64,000 nt of DNA from Legionella lytica. Its GTDB lineage: Bacteria; Pseudomonadota; Gammaproteobacteria; Legionellales; Legionellaceae. The DNA lies in the NCBI RefSeq assembly GCF_023921225.1, contig NZ_CP071527.1, positions 322,501 to 386,500 of the forward strand, written 5' to 3'. Of this stretch, positions 12,238-25,514 are shown piece after piece. Under the pieces are notes generated by a model that saw only the letters and a program-made list of their open reading frames with translations, did not search any database and had not been told where the DNA came from. The position numbers and the translations under genes were made by a program. Numbering within the stretch: the first letter of the stretch is position 1; each line of letters starts with the position of its first letter.

Positions 12238-15200
12238 TTGAGTACTCTAAACGACGATCCAATGAATGAACCGATGAGAAAAGCTCCAGTGATGAGCGAT
12301 TTGCTTGGGATTCTCAAGCAACAAGGGCAAAGTGAAGAGTTCGACGCAATTAAAATTGCGTTGGCCTCTCCGGAATTAATTCGCTCTTGGTCTTATGGTG
12401 AGGTAAAAAAACCAGAAACGATTAATTACCGTACCTTTAAGCCTGAGCGTGATGGTTTATTCTGTGCTAAAACGTTTGGCCCAGTAAAAGATTATGAATG
12501 TTTATGTGGTAAATATAAGCGCTTAAAACACCGTGGTGTTATTTGCGAAAAATGCGGTGTTGAACTTGCATTAGCTAAAGTACGTCGTGAGCGTATGGGG
12601 CACATTGAACTGGCGAGTCCAGTAGCTCATATTTGGTTCTTAAAATCATTACCATCCAGAATTGGTTTATTACTGGATATGACTTTAAGAGACATCGAAC
12701 GCGTTCTTTACTTTGAAGCATTTGTTGTTGTTGAGCCTGGCATGACTGAACTTGAGCGTGGCCAATTGCTTAACGATGAAGCTTATCTTGATGCTATGGA
12801 GCAATACGGTGATGAATTTGATGCACGTATGGGTGCAGAGGCAATTCGTGATCTATTACGCCAAGTTAGCCTTGAAGATGAAATCAAAAATCTACGTGAA
12901 GAGTTACCTACTACGAACTCTGAAACTAAGATTAAGAAGATTACTAAGCGTTTAAAACTATTAGAAGCATTTTATGAATCAGGAAATAAACCTGAGTGGA
13001 TGATTATGGACGTATTGCCAGTTCTTCCACCAGATTTAAGACCTTTAGTGCCTCTAGATGGTGGTCGCTTTGCTACTTCGGATCTTAACGATCTTTATCG
13101 TCGCGTAATTAACCGTAATAACCGATTGAAGCGTTTACTTGATTTGAATGCTCCAGATATTATCGTACGTAACGAAAAGCGTATGTTACAAGAATCTGTT
13201 GATGCCTTATTAGATAACGGTCGTCGTGGTAGAGCAATTACTGGTACTAACAAGCGTCCACTTAAATCATTGGCCGATATGATTAAAGGGAAGCAAGGTC
13301 GTTTCCGTCAAAACCTTCTTGGTAAGCGTGTTGACTATTCTGGTCGTTCCGTAATTGTGGTAGGTCCTACATTAAAATTACATCAATGTGGTTTACCGAA
13401 AAAAATGGCACTTGAGCTATTTAAGCCGTTTATCTTCAGTAAATTAGAATTTAGAGGTTTAGCTACAACAATTAAAGCCGCCAAGAAAATGGTAGAGCGT
13501 GAAGAGTCTGTAGTTTGGGATATTTTAGATGACGTTATTCGTGAACATCCAATCCTGTTAAACCGTGCACCAACTCTGCATAGATTAGGTATTCAGGCAT
13601 TCGAACCTGTACTAATCGAGGGTAAAGCAATTCAATTACACCCATTAGTTTGTACGGCATATAACGCGGACTTCGACGGGGACCAAATGGCGGTTCACGT
13701 TCCACTGACTTTAGAAGCTCAGTTAGAAGCTCGTTCGTTAATGATGTCTACCAACAATATTTTATCACCAGCAAGCGGTGAGCCTATTATTGTTCCTAGC
13801 CAGGACGTAGTATTAGGTTTATATTACTTAACTCGTGAAAAAGTTAATGCTTTAGGTGAAGGCAAAATATTTGTTAGTGCCCAAGAAGCGCAGAACTTCT
13901 ACGAATCAAACCATCTTGATATTCATGCGAAAATTAAAATTCGTATGGCTAAAGAGAATGGTGAAGAAGGGTATCATCTGGTAGAAACTACAGTGGGTCG
14001 TGCAATTCTTGCTGAAGTTTTACCTAAAGGTATGCCTTTTGCTACAATTAACCGCACCATGACTAAGAAAATGATTTCCAAAGTTATTGACGGTTGCTAC
14101 CGTATCTTTGGCTTAAAAGAAACGGTTATGTTCGCTGATAAGCTCATGTATACAGGGTTTAAATATGCGACTCGTTCTGGAATATCGATTGGTATCGAAG
14201 ATATGGAGATTCCTGACGATAAAGCAAGTATTATTGAGCATGCTGATAACGAAGTTCGTGAGATCGAATCGCAATTCCGTTCTGGTTTAGTTACTAACGG
14301 TGAGCGTTATAACAAAGTAATCGATATTTGGTCGCGTACTAACGAGTTAGTCGCTAAATCGATGATGGCTAAGATTGCTACTGAAGCAGTTACTGATGCT
14401 AAAGGCAACGAAACACGCCAAGAATCATTTAACCCAATCTTTATGATGGCTGATTCTGGAGCGAGGGGTTCTGCGGCTCAGATTAGACAGCTAGCCGGTA
14501 TGCGTGGTCTGATGGCGGCTCCAGATGGCTCGATCATTGAGACTCCCATTACAGCGAACTTCCGTGAAGGTCTGAACGTATTCCAGTACTTCATTTCAAC
14601 TCACGGAGCGCGTAAAGGTTTGGCCGATACCGCATTGAAAACAGCGAACTCTGGTTACTTGACTCGTCGTTTAGTTGATGTTGCCCAAGACGTTGTTATT
14701 ACAGAAGACGATTGTGGTGTAGAAACTGGTATTCTAATGCAACCTCTTATTGAGGGTGGAGATATTGTCGAACCACTACATGAGCGGGTATTAGGTCGTG
14801 TTGTTGCTGCAGACGTTTATATTCCAAATCAAACTGAGCCTGTGGTTACTGCAGGTACTTTATTGGATGAAGATTGGGTTGAGCAGTTAGAGAAGCAGAG
14901 TGTGGACCAAGTTATGGTTCGTTCGCCAATCACCTGTCTAACCCGATTTGGACTCTGTGCTAAATGTTATGGTCGTGATCTAGCTCGAGGACACTTGGTT
15001 AACACTGGGGAAGCGGTAGGTATTATTGCGGCACAGTCAATCGGTGAACCTGGAACTCAGTTGACCATGCGTACCTTCCACATCGGGGGAGCTGCGTCAA
15101 GAGCAACAGCTGCTAACAATATTCAAATTAAGACTAAAGGGGTTATTCGTTTACATAACATTAAGACGGTAACTCATGAGAATAAAAACCTGGTTGCGGT

Positions 15201-16491
15201 ATCGCGCTCAGGGGAAGTGACCATTGTTGATGAGTTCGGACGTGAGCGTGAGCGTTATAAGCTACCTTATGGTGCGGTGATTTCGGTTCAAGATAACTCT
15301 CCTGTTGATGCAGGTCAGGTAATTGCAACTTGGGACCCACATACTCACCCAGTTATTTCTGAAGTGAGTGGTTACTTAAAGTTCGTTGACTTAATCGACG
15401 GTATTACTATGAACAGACAAACCGACGAATTGACCGGTTTAAGTAATATTGTAATTATCGATGCGAAACAACGTAGTGCAGCAGGCCGTGATTTACGTCC
15501 TATGGTTAAATTAGTAACTGCTGATGGAGATGATATCTTCCTGGCTGGTACTAACGTTCCTGCACAATACTACTTACCTGTAGATGCGATCGTTAACTTT
15601 GAAGATGGCGGTCTAGTAGGTATTGGGGACGTCATTGCACGTATTCCTCAAGAACGCTCTAAAACACGCGATATTACCGGGGGTCTTCCACGGGTAGCTG
15701 ACTTGTTTGAAGCGCGTAAACCAAAAGATTCTGCAGTTATGGCGGAAGTATCTGGATTGGTTAACTTTGGTAAGGAAACTAAAGGTAAACGTCGATTAAT
15801 AATCAATGTTTCTGAAGATCAATGTCATGAGGAATTGATACCAAAATGGCGTCATATCTCTGTGTTTGAAGGGGAGCACGTAGAGCGCGGTGAACTCATC
15901 GCTGAAGGTGCACTCAATCCACATGATATATTACGCTTATTAGGTGTGGGCGCATTGGCAAATTATATTGTTAACGAAGTACAAGACGTATATCGTTTAC
16001 AAGGTGTGAAAATTAATGACAAGCACATCGAAGTAATTGTTAGACAAATGCTACGTAAGCGAGTTATTACTTTTGCAGGTGATTCTAAATTCCTGGCTGG
16101 TGAGCAAATCGAAGAAAGCGCTATGCTGCAAGAAAATGATAAGCTTATTGCTGAAGGAAAACAGCCTGCCCGTGGTACGCCAATTTTATTGGGTATTACT
16201 AAGGCATCCTTGGCTACGGAATCATTTATTTCAGCTGCATCATTCCAAGAAACAACTCGAGTTCTGACGGAAGCTGCTGTAAGTGGTAAAATTGATGATT
16301 TACGTGGATTAAAAGAAAACGTGATGGTTGGTCGCTTGATTCCTGCAGGAACAGGTTATGCTTATCATCAAAGCCGGAAGGCAAAAAGAGCTAAGGCTGC
16401 AGCTGGTGAGCATGTAATGCACACTGTTACTGCGAGTGATGTTGAACATGCGTTAAGCGAAGCATTAAACGCAGATAATCAAGAACACTAG
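12238..16491 (+). CDS. rpoC: DNA-directed RNA polymerase subunit beta'
   Basis: 1417 aa as called. Carries the catalytic Mg-binding motif NADFDGD (476-482) and two zinc sites ([20 protein letters not shown] near residue 89, and [15 protein letters not shown] further on). Start choice is open. TTG 12238 has an ideal GGAGA site 7 bp upstream and adds 18 residues to E. coli beta'. ATG 12292 gives MSDLLGILK, which aligns exactly with the E. coli start, but has a weak site. Either way the protein is complete. Confidence 0.97.
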   Translation: MSTLNDDPMNEPMRKAPVMSDLLGILKQQGQSEEFDAIKIALASPELIRSWSYGEVKKPETINYRTFKPERDGLFCAKTFGPVKDYECLCGKYKRLKHRGVICEKCGVELALAKVRRERMGHIELASPVAHIWFLKSLPSRIGLLLDMTLRDIERVLYFEAFVVVEPGMTELERGQLLNDEAYLDAMEQYGDEFDARMGAEAIRDLLRQVSLEDEIKNLREELPTTNSETKIKKITKRLKLLEAFYESGNKPEWMIMDVLPVLPPDLRPLVPLDGGRFATSDLNDLYRRVINRNNRLKRLLDLNAPDIIVRNEKRMLQESVDALLDNGRRGRAITGTNKRPLKSLADMIKGKQGRFRQNLLGKRVDYSGRSVIVVGPTLKLHQCGLPKKMALELFKPFIFSKLEFRGLATTIKAAKKMVEREESVVWDILDDVIREHPILLNRAPTLHRLGIQAFEPVLIEGKAIQLHPLVCTAYNADFDGDQMAVHVPLTLEAQLEARSLMMSTNNILSPASGEPIIVPSQDVVLGLYYLTREKVNALGEGKIFVSAQEAQNFYESNHLDIHAKIKIRMAKENGEEGYHLVETTVGRAILAEVLPKGMPFATINRTMTKKMISKVIDGCYRIFGLKETVMFADKLMYTGFKYATRSGISIGIEDMEIPDDKASIIEHADNEVREIESQFRSGLVTNGERYNKVIDIWSRTNELVAKSMMAKIATEAVTDAKGNETRQESFNPIFMMADSGARGSAAQIRQLAGMRGLMAAPDGSIIETPITANFREGLNVFQYFISTHGARKGLADTALKTANSGYLTRRLVDVAQDVVITEDDCGVETGILMQPLIEGGDIVEPLHERVLGRVVAADVYIPNQTEPVVTAGTLLDEDWVEQLEKQSVDQVMVRSPITCLTRFGLCAKCYGRDLARGHLVNTGEAVGIIAAQSIGEPGTQLTMRTFHIGGAASRATAANNIQIKTKGVIRLHNIKTVTHENKNLVAVSRSGEVTIVDEFGRERERYKLPYGAVISVQDNSPVDAGQVIATWDPHTHPVISEVSGYLKFVDLIDGITMNRQTDELTGLSNIVIIDAKQRSAAGRDLRPMVKLVTADGDDIFLAGTNVPAQYYLPVDAIVNFEDGGLVGIGDVIARIPQERSKTRDITGGLPRVADLFEARKPKDSAVMAEVSGLVNFGKETKGKRRLIINVSEDQCHEELIPKWRHISVFEGEHVERGELIAEGALNPHDILRLLGVGALANYIVNEVQDVYRLQGVKINDKHIEVIVRQMLRKRVITFAGDSKFLAGEQIEESAMLQENDKLIAEGKQPARGTPILLGITKASLATESFISAASFQETTRVLTEAAVSGKIDDLRGLKENVMVGRLIPAGTGYAYHQSRKAKRAKAAAGEHVMHTVTASDVEHALSEALNADNQEH

Positions 16492-16520
16492 TTCGGATCT
16501 AAGATACGGCAGATTAAAAC

Positions 16521-16549
16521 TTGACAAATCTGTCGTATCTATATAGAAT
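16521..16549 (+). promoter_or_regulatory. sigma70 promoter of the str-S10 operon
   Basis: A perfect TTGACA (16521-16526) is followed by a 17-bp spacer and TAGAAT (16544-16549). It lies in the 113-bp gap after rpoC and 55 bp before the rpsL start codon. It is the only strong promoter match seen between rpsL and rplQ apart from the site before rplN. Confidence 0.8.
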
Positions 16550-16604
16550 CCGGCCTCCTTATGCATTCGAAATAATCACAAGAGAATATCGGAGTGAAGT
16601 ACAA

Positions 16605-16985
16605 ATGGCTACTATTAATCAGTTAGTAAGAAAGCCTCGTGTGGACGTAAAGAAGAAAAGTAACGTACCTGCACTAGAGTCATGTCCACAGCGACGCGGT
16701 GTGTGCACACGCGTTTATACTACTACACCTAAAAAACCTAACTCAGCGATGCGTAAGGTTGCTCGTGTACGTTTAACTAATGGATTTGAAGTTTCATCAT
16801 ACATTGGTGGTGAAGGCCACAACCTCCAGGAGCACTCTGTAGTGCTAATCCGCGGTGGTCGTGTTAAAGACTTACCGGGTGTGCGTTATCACACAGTAAG
16901 GGGTAGTTTAGATACGTCAGGTGTTAACGATCGTAAACAAGGTCGTTCTAAGTACGGTACCAAAAAACCTAAAGATAAAAAATAA
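16605..16985 (+). CDS. rpsL: 30S ribosomal protein S12
   Basis: 126 aa. Decoding-centre protein. The streptomycin-related positions in [11 protein letters not shown] and [13 protein letters not shown] keep lysines, i.e. the sensitive form. ATG 16605 is used because the longer in-frame opening would start inside the promoter, and GGAG lies at the right distance. First gene of the str operon; rpsG follows after 19 bp. Confidence 0.97.
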   Translation: MATINQLVRKPRVDVKKKSNVPALESCPQRRGVCTRVYTTTPKKPNSAMRKVARVRLTNGFEVSSYIGGEGHNLQEHSVVLIRGGRVKDLPGVRYHTVRGSLDTSGVNDRKQGRSKYGTKKPKDKK

Positions 16986-16995
16986 CTGATTGTAG

Positions 16996-17535
<540 letters not shown>

Positions 17536-17549
17536 GAGAGAGGTAATCC

Positions 17550-19634
17550 GTGTCTACTCCATTACAATTGTATAGAAACATCGGTATTGCAGCACACGTT
17601 GATGCGGGTAAAACCACAACAACTGAACGTGTACTGTATTATACTGGTATGTCTCATAAGATTGGTGAAGTACATGACGGTGCTGCAACAACTGACTGGA
17701 TGGTTCAGGAGCAGGAGCGCGGCATTACCATTACTTCAGCCGCTGTTACATGCTTTTGGCCTGGAATGGATAAACAATTCCAACCACATCGCATTAACAT
17801 CATTGATACACCAGGACACGTAGACTTCATGATTGAAGTTGAGCGTTCCTTGCGTGTTCTTGATGGTGCTGTTGTAGTATTTGACTCTGTGTCTGGAGTT
17901 GAGCCTCAATCTGAAACTGTATGGCGTCAAGCGAATAAGTATGGTGTTCCACGCATCGTATTCGTTAATAAAATGGATAGAATGGGCGCAAATTTTTTGC
18001 GCGTTGTTGATCAAATTCGCCAAAGATTAGGTGCTAACCCCGTAGTTCTTCAATTGCCAATTGGTGCAGAAGAAGAGTTTAAAGGGGTTATTGACTTAAT
18101 TAAAATGAAAGCAATTGAGTGGGATGACGAAAGCAAAGGCATGACCTTTAAATACGTTGATATCCCCGCAAATATGCAAGCTCAATGCGAAGAGCATCGT
18201 GCATTAATCGTAGAAGCTGCAGCAGATGCTAGCGAAGAGTTGATGGAAAAGTATCTTGAAGGTGCTGAAATTTCTGAAGCAGATCTTAAAGACGCTCTAC
18301 GTCATTTAACTGTAAGCAACAAAGTTGTTCCGGTTTTCTGCGGTTCAGCCTTTAAAAATAAAGGTGTTCAAGCGGTATTGGATGGCGTCATTGAATATTT
18401 ACCTTCACCAGTAGATGTTCCTGATGTTCAAGGTATTGATGAATATGGTGATCCAACTACACGTGCAACTAAGTATGATGCACCTTTCTCGGCTTTAGCA
18501 TTTAAAATTGCTACAGACCCATTTGTTGGTACATTAACATTTATCCGTGCTTACTCTGGTACGCTGAAAAGCGGTGATACGCTGTTTAACTCTGTTAAAG
18601 AAAAAAGAGAGCGTATTGGCCGAATAGTACAAATGCACGCGAATGCTCGTGAAGAAATTAAAGAAGTAAGAGCTGGCGATATTGCCGCTGCGGTAGGATT
18701 AAAAACAGTGACCACAGGTGATACTTTATGTGATCCAGATCATGTCGTTATTCTGGAGCGTATGGATTTCCCTGATCCTGTAATTGCAGTAGCTGTTGAG
18801 CCAAGAACTAAAGCAGACCAAGAAAAAATGGGTGTTGCGCTTGGTAAACTAGCTCAAGAAGATCCTTCCTTCAGAGTTCATACTGATGAAGAGTCAGGAC
18901 AAACGATCATTGAAGGGATGGGTGAGTTACATCTTGAAATTATTGTTGACCGCATGAAGCGTGAGTTTAATGTGGAAGCAAATGTTGGTAAACCCCAAGT
19001 AGCTTATCGTGAAACGATAAAACAAGCTGTTGAGCAAGAAGGAAAGTTCGTACGTCAGTCTGGTGGCCGTGGTCAGTTCGGACACGTATGGATTAAAATT
19101 GAGCCTCAAGAGCCTGGCAAGGGTTATGAATTTATCAATGAAATTGTTGGTGGTGTCATTCCAAAAGAATACATTCCAGCAGTTGATAAAGGAATTCAAG
19201 AGCAAATGCAAAACGGTGTTATCGCTGGCTATCCCGTAGTGGATGTTAAAGTGACACTGTTTGATGGATCATTCCACGAGGTAGATTCTAGTGAAATGGC
19301 ATTCAAAATTGCAGGCTCTATGGGTTTCAAACAAGGTGCATTGAAAGCAAAGCCTGTTTTACTCGAACCAATAATGAGTGTTGAAGTTGTTACTCCTGAA
19401 GATTACATGGGAGATGTTATGGGTGACCTTAACAGACGCCGTGGTTTAGTTCAGGGTATGGAAGACTCACCAGCGGGTAAAATTGTTAGAGCTGAAGTAC
19501 CACTTGCAGAGATGTTTGGTTATTCGACCGATTTACGTTCTGCTACCCAAGGAAGAGCAACATATACTATGGAATTTTCTAAGTATGCTGAAGCTCCAAA
19601 TAACATTGCTGAAGCAATTATCAAGAAACAATAA
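17550..19634 (+). CDS. fusA: Elongation factor G
   Basis: 694 aa from a GTG codon with an AGAGAGGT site. EF-G is the translocation GTPase. G1 motif AHVDAGKT (15-22), switch-[10 protein letters not shown] and NKMDR are visible. Domains II to V follow, including the domain IV loop near [10 protein letters not shown]. The length is typical. Third gene of the str operon, 20 bp before tuf copy 2. Confidence 0.98.
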   Translation: MSTPLQLYRNIGIAAHVDAGKTTTTERVLYYTGMSHKIGEVHDGAATTDWMVQEQERGITITSAAVTCFWPGMDKQFQPHRINIIDTPGHVDFMIEVERSLRVLDGAVVVFDSVSGVEPQSETVWRQANKYGVPRIVFVNKMDRMGANFLRVVDQIRQRLGANPVVLQLPIGAEEEFKGVIDLIKMKAIEWDDESKGMTFKYVDIPANMQAQCEEHRALIVEAAADASEELMEKYLEGAEISEADLKDALRHLTVSNKVVPVFCGSAFKNKGVQAVLDGVIEYLPSPVDVPDVQGIDEYGDPTTRATKYDAPFSALAFKIATDPFVGTLTFIRAYSGTLKSGDTLFNSVKEKRERIGRIVQMHANAREEIKEVRAGDIAAAVGLKTVTTGDTLCDPDHVVILERMDFPDPVIAVAVEPRTKADQEKMGVALGKLAQEDPSFRVHTDEESGQTIIEGMGELHLEIIVDRMKREFNVEANVGKPQVAYRETIKQAVEQEGKFVRQSGGRGQFGHVWIKIEPQEPGKGYEFINEIVGGVIPKEYIPAVDKGIQEQMQNGVIAGYPVVDVKVTLFDGSFHEVDSSEMAFKIAGSMGFKQGALKAKPVLLEPIMSVEVVTPEDYMGDVMGDLNRRRGLVQGMEDSPAGKIVRAEVPLAEMFGYSTDLRSATQGRATYTMEFSKYAEAPNNIAEAIIKKQ

Positions 19635-19654
19635 AAGTTAACGAGGTTATTGAA

Positions 19655-20845
19655 ATGGCGAAGGAAAAATTTGAACGTAAGAAGCCACACGTTAATGTGG
19701 GAACAATCGGTCACGTAGACCATGGTAAAACAACTTTAACTGCAGCTATTACTACAATTATGGCGAAAAAATTTGGCGGAACAGCTAAAGCATACGACCA
19801 AATTGATGCTGCCCCAGAAGAAAGAGAGCGTGGAATTACAATTTCTACTGCTCACGTAGAATATGAATCAGCTACAAGACACTATGCGCACGTAGACTGC
19901 CCAGGACACGCTGACTATGTTAAGAACATGATCACTGGTGCTGCGCAAATGGACGGAGCGATTTTAGTAGTATCAGCAGCTGATGGCCCAATGCCACAAA
20001 CTAGAGAACACATTCTATTGTCACGCCAAGTTGGTGTACCATACATTGTTGTGTTCATGAACAAAGCAGACATGGTTGATGATCCTGAGCTGTTAGAGTT
20101 AGTTGAGATGGAAGTACGTGATTTATTAAGCAGCTACGACTTCCCTGGCGATGACATTCCTATCGTTGTTGGTTCAGCGCTGAAAGCACTGGAAGGCGAC
20201 GAGAGTGATATTGGTGTTAAAGCAATTGAAAAACTGGTTGATACAATGGATTCATACATTCCTGAGCCAGTTCGTAACATTGATAAAGCATTCTTATTAC
20301 CAATCGAAGACGTATTCTCAATTTCTGGACGTGGTACAGTAGTAACTGGCCGTGTTGAGAGCGGAATTGTTAAAGTTGGTGAAGAGATTGAAATTGTTGG
20401 TATCCACGATACAACTAAGACAACTTGTACTGGAGTAGAAATGTTCCGTAAGTTGTTGGACGAAGGACGCGCTGGAGACAACGTTGGTGTGTTATTACGT
20501 GGAACTAAGCGTGATGAAGTTGAGCGTGGTCAAGTATTGGCTAAGCCAGGCACAATTAAGCCACACACTAAATTTGAAGCAGAAGTGTACGTGTTATCAA
20601 AAGAAGAAGGCGGACGTCATACTCCATTCTTCAATGGTTACAGACCTCAATTCTATTTCAGAACAACCGACGTAACAGGTACTTGTGACTTGCCGGAAGG
20701 TGTAGAAATGGTAATGCCAGGCGATAACGTACAATTAGTAATTAACCTACATGCTCCTATTGCGATGGATGAAGGTTTACGTTTCGCAATTCGGGAAGGT
20801 GGCCGTACAGTAGGCGCCGGTGTTGTCGCTAAAATTATCGAGTAA
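19655..20845 (+). CDS. tuf: Elongation factor Tu, copy 2 (tufA position)
   Basis: 396 aa, identical in protein sequence to copy 1 at 3335, with the same [13 protein letters not shown] and NKAD motifs. This is the tufA place, after fusA. DNA from 19814 to 20826 matches copy 1 base for base, while the first 159 bases and the last 19 bases carry silent differences. The stop is only 5 bp before rpsJ, so the str and S10 gene sets form one block without a leader region. Confidence 0.98.
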   Translation: MAKEKFERKKPHVNVGTIGHVDHGKTTLTAAITTIMAKKFGGTAKAYDQIDAAPEERERGITISTAHVEYESATRHYAHVDCPGHADYVKNMITGAAQMDGAILVVSAADGPMPQTREHILLSRQVGVPYIVVFMNKADMVDDPELLELVEMEVRDLLSSYDFPGDDIPIVVGSALKALEGDESDIGVKAIEKLVDTMDSYIPEPVRNIDKAFLLPIEDVFSISGRGTVVTGRVESGIVKVGEEIEIVGIHDTTKTTCTGVEMFRKLLDEGRAGDNVGVLLRGTKRDEVERGQVLAKPGTIKPHTKFEAEVYVLSKEEGGRHTPFFNGYRPQFYFRTTDVTGTCDLPEGVEMVMPGDNVQLVINLHAPIAMDEGLRFAIREGGRTVGAGVVAKIIE

Positions 20846-20850
20846 TTAGA

Positions 20851-21168
20851 ATGAGTAACAATCAAAATATAAAAATTAGATTAAAATCCTTTGATCATCG
20901 GTTGATTGACTTATCAACTCGAGAAATCGTGGAGACAGCTAAGCGTACTGGTGCTCAAATTCGAGGACCAATACCCTTACCAATTCGTAAGGAAAAATTC
21001 ACCGTATTGATTTCTCCGCATGTTAACAAAGATGCGCGAGATCAATATGAATTACGTACTCATAAACGCCTGGTCGTTATCGTTCATCCGACTGAAAAGA
21101 CAGTAGATGCTTTGATGAAATTGGATCTGGCTGCTGGGGTTGATGTTCAGATAAGCCTTGATGACTAA
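20851..21168 (+). CDS. rpsJ: 30S ribosomal protein S10
   Basis: 105 aa. 30S head protein and NusG/NusB partner in antitermination. Conserved FDHRLID and [13 protein letters not shown] segments are present. The ATG lies 5 bp after the tuf stop with no clear ribosome-binding site, so initiation is probably coupled to EF-Tu translation. In E. coli a long L4-binding leader precedes this gene; here there is no room for one. Confidence 0.96.
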   Translation: MSNNQNIKIRLKSFDHRLIDLSTREIVETAKRTGAQIRGPIPLPIRKEKFTVLISPHVNKDARDQYELRTHKRLVVIVHPTEKTVDALMKLDLAAGVDVQISLDD

Positions 21169-21202
21169 TTGTTAGGGTGAAGGATATTAAAGAGGTGTTA
21201 CA

Positions 21203-21853
21203 ATGATGATCGGTTTATTAGGCCGTAAAATCGGTATGACTCGGGTCTTCACACCAGAAGGGGTTTCAGTACCTGTTTCTGTTGTTGAAGTTCACCCTAA
21301 TAGAGTTACTCAAATTAAAACCAACGATGTTGATGGCTATTCAGCTGTTCAAATAACCGGTGGTTCTAAAAAAGCGAGTAAAGTAAATAAAGCTCAAACT
21401 GGGCATTTTGCTAAAGCTCAAGTTGAAGCTGGTGATATGCAAGTTGAGTTCAGAATCGACGCTGAAGATCAATTTACTTCAGGTCAAGTACTGTCTGTTG
21501 CAGATATTTTCGCTGCTGGACAATTTGTAGACGTTTCAGGTACTTCTAAGGGTAAAGGTTTTGCCGGTACTGTTAAGCGTTACAACTTCAGAACACAAGA
21601 TGCTACTCATGGTAACTCCAGATCGCATCGTGTTCCTGGTTCTATTGGTCAAAACCAAACTCCAGGCCGCGTGTTCAAAGGTAAAAAAATGGCAGGCCAT
21701 ATGGGTAATGTTCGTTGTACAGTTCAAAGCCTTGAACTTGTGCGCGTAGATGCTGAAAGAAATCTTCTCCTAATCAAAGGCGCTATTCCTGGTGCTCCTG
21801 GTTCACGAGTAGAGATTAAGCCTGCAGCTAAAAAGCAAGCACGAGGTGAGTGA
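21203..21853 (+). CDS. rplC: 50S ribosomal protein L3
   Basis: 216 aa. One of the first proteins to bind 23S rRNA, reaching the peptidyl-transferase centre. [15 protein letters not shown] at the start and the [20 protein letters not shown] loop (about 138-157) are characteristic; the Gln there is the one methylated by PrmB in E. coli. Two adjacent ATGs (21203, 21206) are possible after AGAGGTG. Its TGA overlaps the rplD start. Confidence 0.96.
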   Translation: MMIGLLGRKIGMTRVFTPEGVSVPVSVVEVHPNRVTQIKTNDVDGYSAVQITGGSKKASKVNKAQTGHFAKAQVEAGDMQVEFRIDAEDQFTSGQVLSVADIFAAGQFVDVSGTSKGKGFAGTVKRYNFRTQDATHGNSRSHRVPGSIGQNQTPGRVFKGKKMAGHMGNVRCTVQSLELVRVDAERNLLLIKGAIPGAPGSRVEIKPAAKKQARGE

Positions 21854-22458
21854 TGGAAATTACTACTATAGATAAGAAAACAAAATTAAGTCTGAACCAA
21901 GATGTTTTTGCGTACGCATATAATGAAGGTTTAATACACCAAGCTGTTGTAACCTACATGAATAATGCTCGTAGTGGTAATAGCGCACAAAAAACTCGTT
22001 CAGAAGTTAGAGGCGGTGGTAAAAAGCCTTGGAACCAAAAAGGAACCGGTCGTGCACGTGCGGGTACGATTCGAAGCCCAATTTGGAGAAGCGGTGGCGT
22101 GACCTTCGCATCCAAAAAGCGAGATTATTCACAAAAAATTAATAAAAAAATGTACAAACGCGCATTACGTAGTATAATCTCCGAACTTTGCCGTACTGGG
22201 AACTTAGTTGTCGTTAGTGATTTTCATTGTGAAAGTAAAAAAACTAAAGACTTCGTTGCAAAAATGAACCAGTTGGACATTAACAACGCTCTAATTGTAA
22301 TGAGTGAAGTTGGTGAGAATGAATACTTCGGGTCAAGAAATTTAATTGACTTCGATATCTGTGACGTTGCGACTTTAGATCCTGTTTCTTTACTCAAGTT
22401 TGAGAAAGTTGTTGTTACAGAAGCTGCAATTAAAAAAATTGAGGAACAGTTACAATGA
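21853..22458 (+). CDS. rplD: 50S ribosomal protein L4
   Basis: 201 aa from the ATG that shares one base with the rplC stop; a GTG one codon earlier is a less likely start. The extended loop ([20 protein letters not shown], about 49-68) lines the exit tunnel. In E. coli L4 also represses the S10 operon through its leader, which is absent here. Overlaps rplW by 4 bp. Confidence 0.96.
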   Translation: MEITTIDKKTKLSLNQDVFAYAYNEGLIHQAVVTYMNNARSGNSAQKTRSEVRGGGKKPWNQKGTGRARAGTIRSPIWRSGGVTFASKKRDYSQKINKKMYKRALRSIISELCRTGNLVVVSDFHCESKKTKDFVAKMNQLDINNALIVMSEVGENEYFGSRNLIDFDICDVATLDPVSLLKFEKVVVTEAAIKKIEEQLQ

Positions 22459-22751
22459 ATGCTGAAAGATTGTTGATGGTTCTCCGTGAACCACATACTT
22501 CTGAAAAAGCAACTGTTTTAGCCGATAAGCTAAAACAGTTCACTTTTAGAGTATTGAAAACCGCAACTAAGAATGAAATTAAAATGGCGGTAGAGCATGT
22601 ATTTAACGTTAAAGTTAAAAATGTATCTGTTATCAACGTGAAGGGAAAATCAAAACGCTTCAAGCAAACAGCGGGTAAGCGTAGCGACTGGAAAAAAGCA
22701 TTTGTAACTCTTCATGCTGATCAAGATATTGACTTTACAGCTACCGAATAA
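22455..22751 (+). CDS. rplW: 50S ribosomal protein L23
   Basis: 98 aa. Sits at the tunnel exit and docks trigger factor and SRP. Begins [18 protein letters not shown], and the conserved VNVINVKGK-type strand lies at about 50-60 (here [12 protein letters not shown]). The ATG is inside the end of rplD, so translation is coupled. rplB follows 11 bp later. Confidence 0.96.
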   Translation: MNAERLLMVLREPHTSEKATVLADKLKQFTFRVLKTATKNEIKMAVEHVFNVKVKNVSVINVKGKSKRFKQTAGKRSDWKKAFVTLHADQDIDFTATE

Positions 22752-22762
22752 GGCAGATTAAG

Positions 22763-23590
22763 ATGGCACTATTAAAATCTAAACCTACATCGCCCGGTAA
22801 ACGTGGCGAATTGCGTGTGGTTCATAAAAACATCCATAAAGGACGTCCACATGCTGCTTTAATTGAGAAGCTAAAGAAAACTGGCGGACGTAACAACAAT
22901 GGTAGAATCACTGTAAGACATATCGGTGGTGGCCAGCGTAATCAATACCGTATTATTGACTTCAAACGTAATAAAGATGGTATCGAAGGTCGTGTTGAGC
23001 GTATCGAGTATGATCCAAACAGAACAGCATTAATTGCTTTAATCGTTTATAAAGACGGCGAAAGACGTTATATTATTGCTCCAGCTAACTTAAATGTTGG
23101 TGATGTTGTGGTAAGTGGTGCAGATGCTCCTATTAGCGTAGGTAACTGTTTACCTCTGAAAAACATGCCAGTTGGTAGCACTATTCACTGTGTTGAAATG
23201 AAACCTGGTAAAGGCGCTCAAATGTTAAGAAGTGCTGGTGCTAGCGGTCAGTTAGTTGCTAAAGAAGGTATTTACGCAACTTTAAGATTGCGTTCAGGTG
23301 AAATGCGTAAGATTCACGTATTATGCCGTGCAGTAGTTGGTGAAGTAAGTAACAGTGAACACAGCTTACGTTCATTAGGTAAGGCAGGAGCTAAGCGTTG
23401 GAGAGGTATTCGTCCAACAGTACGTGGGGTTGCGATGAACCCAGTTGACCATCCACATGGTGGTGGTGAAGGCCGTACTTCTGGTGGACGTCATCCAGTA
23501 TCACCTTGGGGTGTACCTACTAAAGGTTATAAGACCAGAAGTAATAAGCGTACAGATGGCTTCATTGTCAGAAGACGTAAGAAGAAATAA
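22763..23590 (+). CDS. rplB: 50S ribosomal protein L2
   Basis: 275 aa, the usual length. Required for subunit association and peptidyl transfer. The C-terminal signature [19 protein letters not shown] contains the conserved catalytic-centre-proximal His (HPHGG). The terminal basic tail RRRKKK is present. Start after AAGGCAGATTAAG; rpsS follows after 16 bp. Confidence 0.97.
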   Translation: MALLKSKPTSPGKRGELRVVHKNIHKGRPHAALIEKLKKTGGRNNNGRITVRHIGGGQRNQYRIIDFKRNKDGIEGRVERIEYDPNRTALIALIVYKDGERRYIIAPANLNVGDVVVSGADAPISVGNCLPLKNMPVGSTIHCVEMKPGKGAQMLRSAGASGQLVAKEGIYATLRLRSGEMRKIHVLCRAVVGEVSNSEHSLRSLGKAGAKRWRGIRPTVRGVAMNPVDHPHGGGEGRTSGGRHPVSPWGVPTKGYKTRSNKRTDGFIVRRRKKK

Positions 23591-23606
23591 TTAGAGAGGA
23601 TATCAA

Positions 23607-23885
23607 GTGGCTCGTTCTATAAGAAAAGGTCCATTTATTGACCAACATCTGATCAGCAAAGTAATGGCTGCAGTAAAAAGCAACTCTAAGAAACCAATTA
23701 AGACTTGGTCTCGCCGTTCAACAATCGTTCCTGAAATGATTGATTTAACAATTGCTGTTCATAACGGGAAAGAACATATTCCTGTTTTTATCACAGACAA
23801 TATGGTTGGTCATAAATTAGGTGAGTTTGCCATGACTCGTACATTCAAAGGCCACTCTGGTGACAGAAAGGCTAAAGGCAAGTAA
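23607..23885 (+). CDS. rpsS: 30S ribosomal protein S19
   Basis: 92 aa from a GTG with a GAGAGGA site. 30S head protein next to S13. Begins [15 protein letters not shown], with the conserved [20 protein letters not shown] segment near the C-terminus. Eleventh gene of the joined str-S10 block. Confidence 0.96.
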   Translation: MARSIRKGPFIDQHLISKVMAAVKSNSKKPIKTWSRRSTIVPEMIDLTIAVHNGKEHIPVFITDNMVGHKLGEFAMTRTFKGHSGDRKAKGK

Positions 23886-23894
23886 GAGGATATG

Positions 23895-24230
23895 ATGGAA
23901 GTTACAGCTAAGTTGAAAGGTGCTCCCTTATCCGCTCAGAAGGGCAGATTGGTAGCCGATATGATACGTAATATGAAAGTATCAAGTGCACTTGATGTCC
24001 TCAAGTTCACGCCCAAAAAAGGTGCTCAATTAATGCTTAAATTATTGGAATCAGCAATTGCTAACGCTGAGAACAATGACGGAGCAGATATTGATGATCT
24101 AAAAGTAGGTATGGTCTGCGTTGATGAAGCGGCTACTTTAAAACGCATTAGTCCCAGAGCTAAAGGTCGTGCAAACAGAATTTGCAAACGCACCTGCCAT
24201 ATCACGATTAAAGTGTCTGACGAGGAATAG
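23895..24230 (+). CDS. rplV: 50S ribosomal protein L22
   Basis: 111 aa. Its beta-hairpin lines the exit tunnel ([18 protein letters not shown] region, about 82-99). Two ATGs are adjacent. The second (23895) is used because AGAGGA is only 1 bp from the first and 4 bp from the second. rpsC begins 2 bp after the stop. Confidence 0.95.
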   Translation: MEVTAKLKGAPLSAQKGRLVADMIRNMKVSSALDVLKFTPKKGAQLMLKLLESAIANAENNDGADIDDLKVGMVCVDEAATLKRISPRAKGRANRICKRTCHITIKVSDEE

Positions 24231-24232
24231 CA

Positions 24233-24886
24233 ATGGGACAAAAAGTTAACCCTATAGGCATACGCCTTGGAATTATTAAAGATTGGAATTCTAAATGGTT
24301 TGCTGGTAAAAGATATGCTGAGTTTTTAATTCAGGATATTAATTTACGTGCTGAACTAAAGAAAAAACTTATGGCTGCTGCTGTAAGCAAAATTCTAATC
24401 GAGCGTCCAGCTAATAATGCTGTAGTTACAATTCAAACGGCACGTCCTGGTGTTATCATTGGTAAGAAAGGCGGCGGTATTGAAACACTGCGTAATGAAA
24501 TTTCTGGAAAATTAGGTGTTCCTGTACATTTAAATATCGAAGAAATTAAAAAGCCTGAGCTGGATTCTACTTTAGTAGCAGAGAGCATTGCACAACAGTT
24601 AGAACAACGCGTTATGTTCCGTCGTGCTATGAAACGTGCTGTTACATCTGCTCTTAAAGCAGGTGCTAAAGGTATTAAGATTTGCGTGAGTGGAAGATTA
24701 GGTGGTGCTGAAATCGCTCGTAGTGAATGGTACCGCGAAGGTCGTGTTCCATTACACACATTCAGAGCTGATATTGATTACGGTACAGCAGAGTCTAAAA
24801 CTACCTACGGTATTATTGGTGTAAAAGTCTGGATCTTTAAGGGTGAAGTTCTGCCACAAAAGAAAAGATCTACTGACAACGCCTAG
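24233..24886 (+). CDS. rpsC: 30S ribosomal protein S3
   Basis: 217 aa. mRNA-entry-channel protein. The KH domain carries [15 protein letters not shown] (about 72-86), and the C-terminal domain has [21 protein letters not shown]. The length is slightly shorter than E. coli (233 aa) owing to a short tail. Directly follows rplV. Confidence 0.97.
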   Translation: MGQKVNPIGIRLGIIKDWNSKWFAGKRYAEFLIQDINLRAELKKKLMAAAVSKILIERPANNAVVTIQTARPGVIIGKKGGGIETLRNEISGKLGVPVHLNIEEIKKPELDSTLVAESIAQQLEQRVMFRRAMKRAVTSALKAGAKGIKICVSGRLGGAEIARSEWYREGRVPLHTFRADIDYGTAESKTTYGIIGVKVWIFKGEVLPQKKRSTDNA

Positions 24887-24905
24887 TGATTGAGGATTAA
24901 GAATC

Positions 24906-25319
24906 ATGTTACAACCAAAGCGTACAAAACACCGCAAGCAAATGAAAGGCCGTAACAGAGGTTTGGCCTTACGTGGTAGCAATATAAGTTTTGGTGAGTT
25001 CGGTATGAAGGCCCTGGAAAGAGGCCGTCTTACTGCTCGTCAAATCGAAGCTGCACGTCGTGCAATGACTCGTCATATCAAGCGTGGTGGTAAAATTTGG
25101 ATTAGAGTATTCCCAGACAAACCTATTACTCAAAAGCCTTTAGAAGTTCGTCAAGGTAAAGGTAAAGGTAGCGTAGAATATTGGGTTGCTCAAATACAAC
25201 CTGGTAAGGTTCTATTTGAAATGGAAGGTGTATCTAGAGAGCTTGCGATGGAAGCTTTTGATCTGGCTAAAGCAAAACTTCCTTTCAAAGTTATGTTTGA
25301 AGAAAGGAAGGTGATGTAA
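24906..25319 (+). CDS. rplP: 50S ribosomal protein L16
   Basis: 137 aa. Binds near the A-site tRNA elbow. [19 protein letters not shown] at the N-terminus and [20 protein letters not shown] in the middle are typical. The stop TAA shares its last base with the rpmC start (TAATG). Confidence 0.96.
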   Translation: MLQPKRTKHRKQMKGRNRGLALRGSNISFGEFGMKALERGRLTARQIEAARRAMTRHIKRGGKIWIRVFPDKPITQKPLEVRQGKGKGSVEYWVAQIQPGKVLFEMEGVSRELAMEAFDLAKAKLPFKVMFEERKVM

Positions 25320-25513
25320 TGAAAACTGTTCAAGAGTTACGTAATTTGTCAGTTGAAGAATTGAATGATGAATTGCTCTCATTACGTAAAGAACAATTAA
25401 ATTTACGAATGAAAAAAGCAAGTGGTTCACTAGATAAAACTCACCTCATTACTATGGTGCGTAAGTCAGTAGCCAAAGTTAAAACAATTTTGACTGAAAA
25501 GGCAGGTAAGTAA
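25319..25513 (+). CDS. rpmC: 50S ribosomal protein L29
   Basis: 64 aa two-helix protein at the tunnel exit. Begins [19 protein letters not shown], with the core [10 protein letters not shown]. Overlaps rplP by 1 bp and ends 1 bp before rpsQ. Confidence 0.95.
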   Translation: MKTVQELRNLSVEELNDELLSLRKEQLNLRMKKASGSLDKTHLITMVRKSVAKVKTILTEKAGK

Positions 25514-25514
25514 T

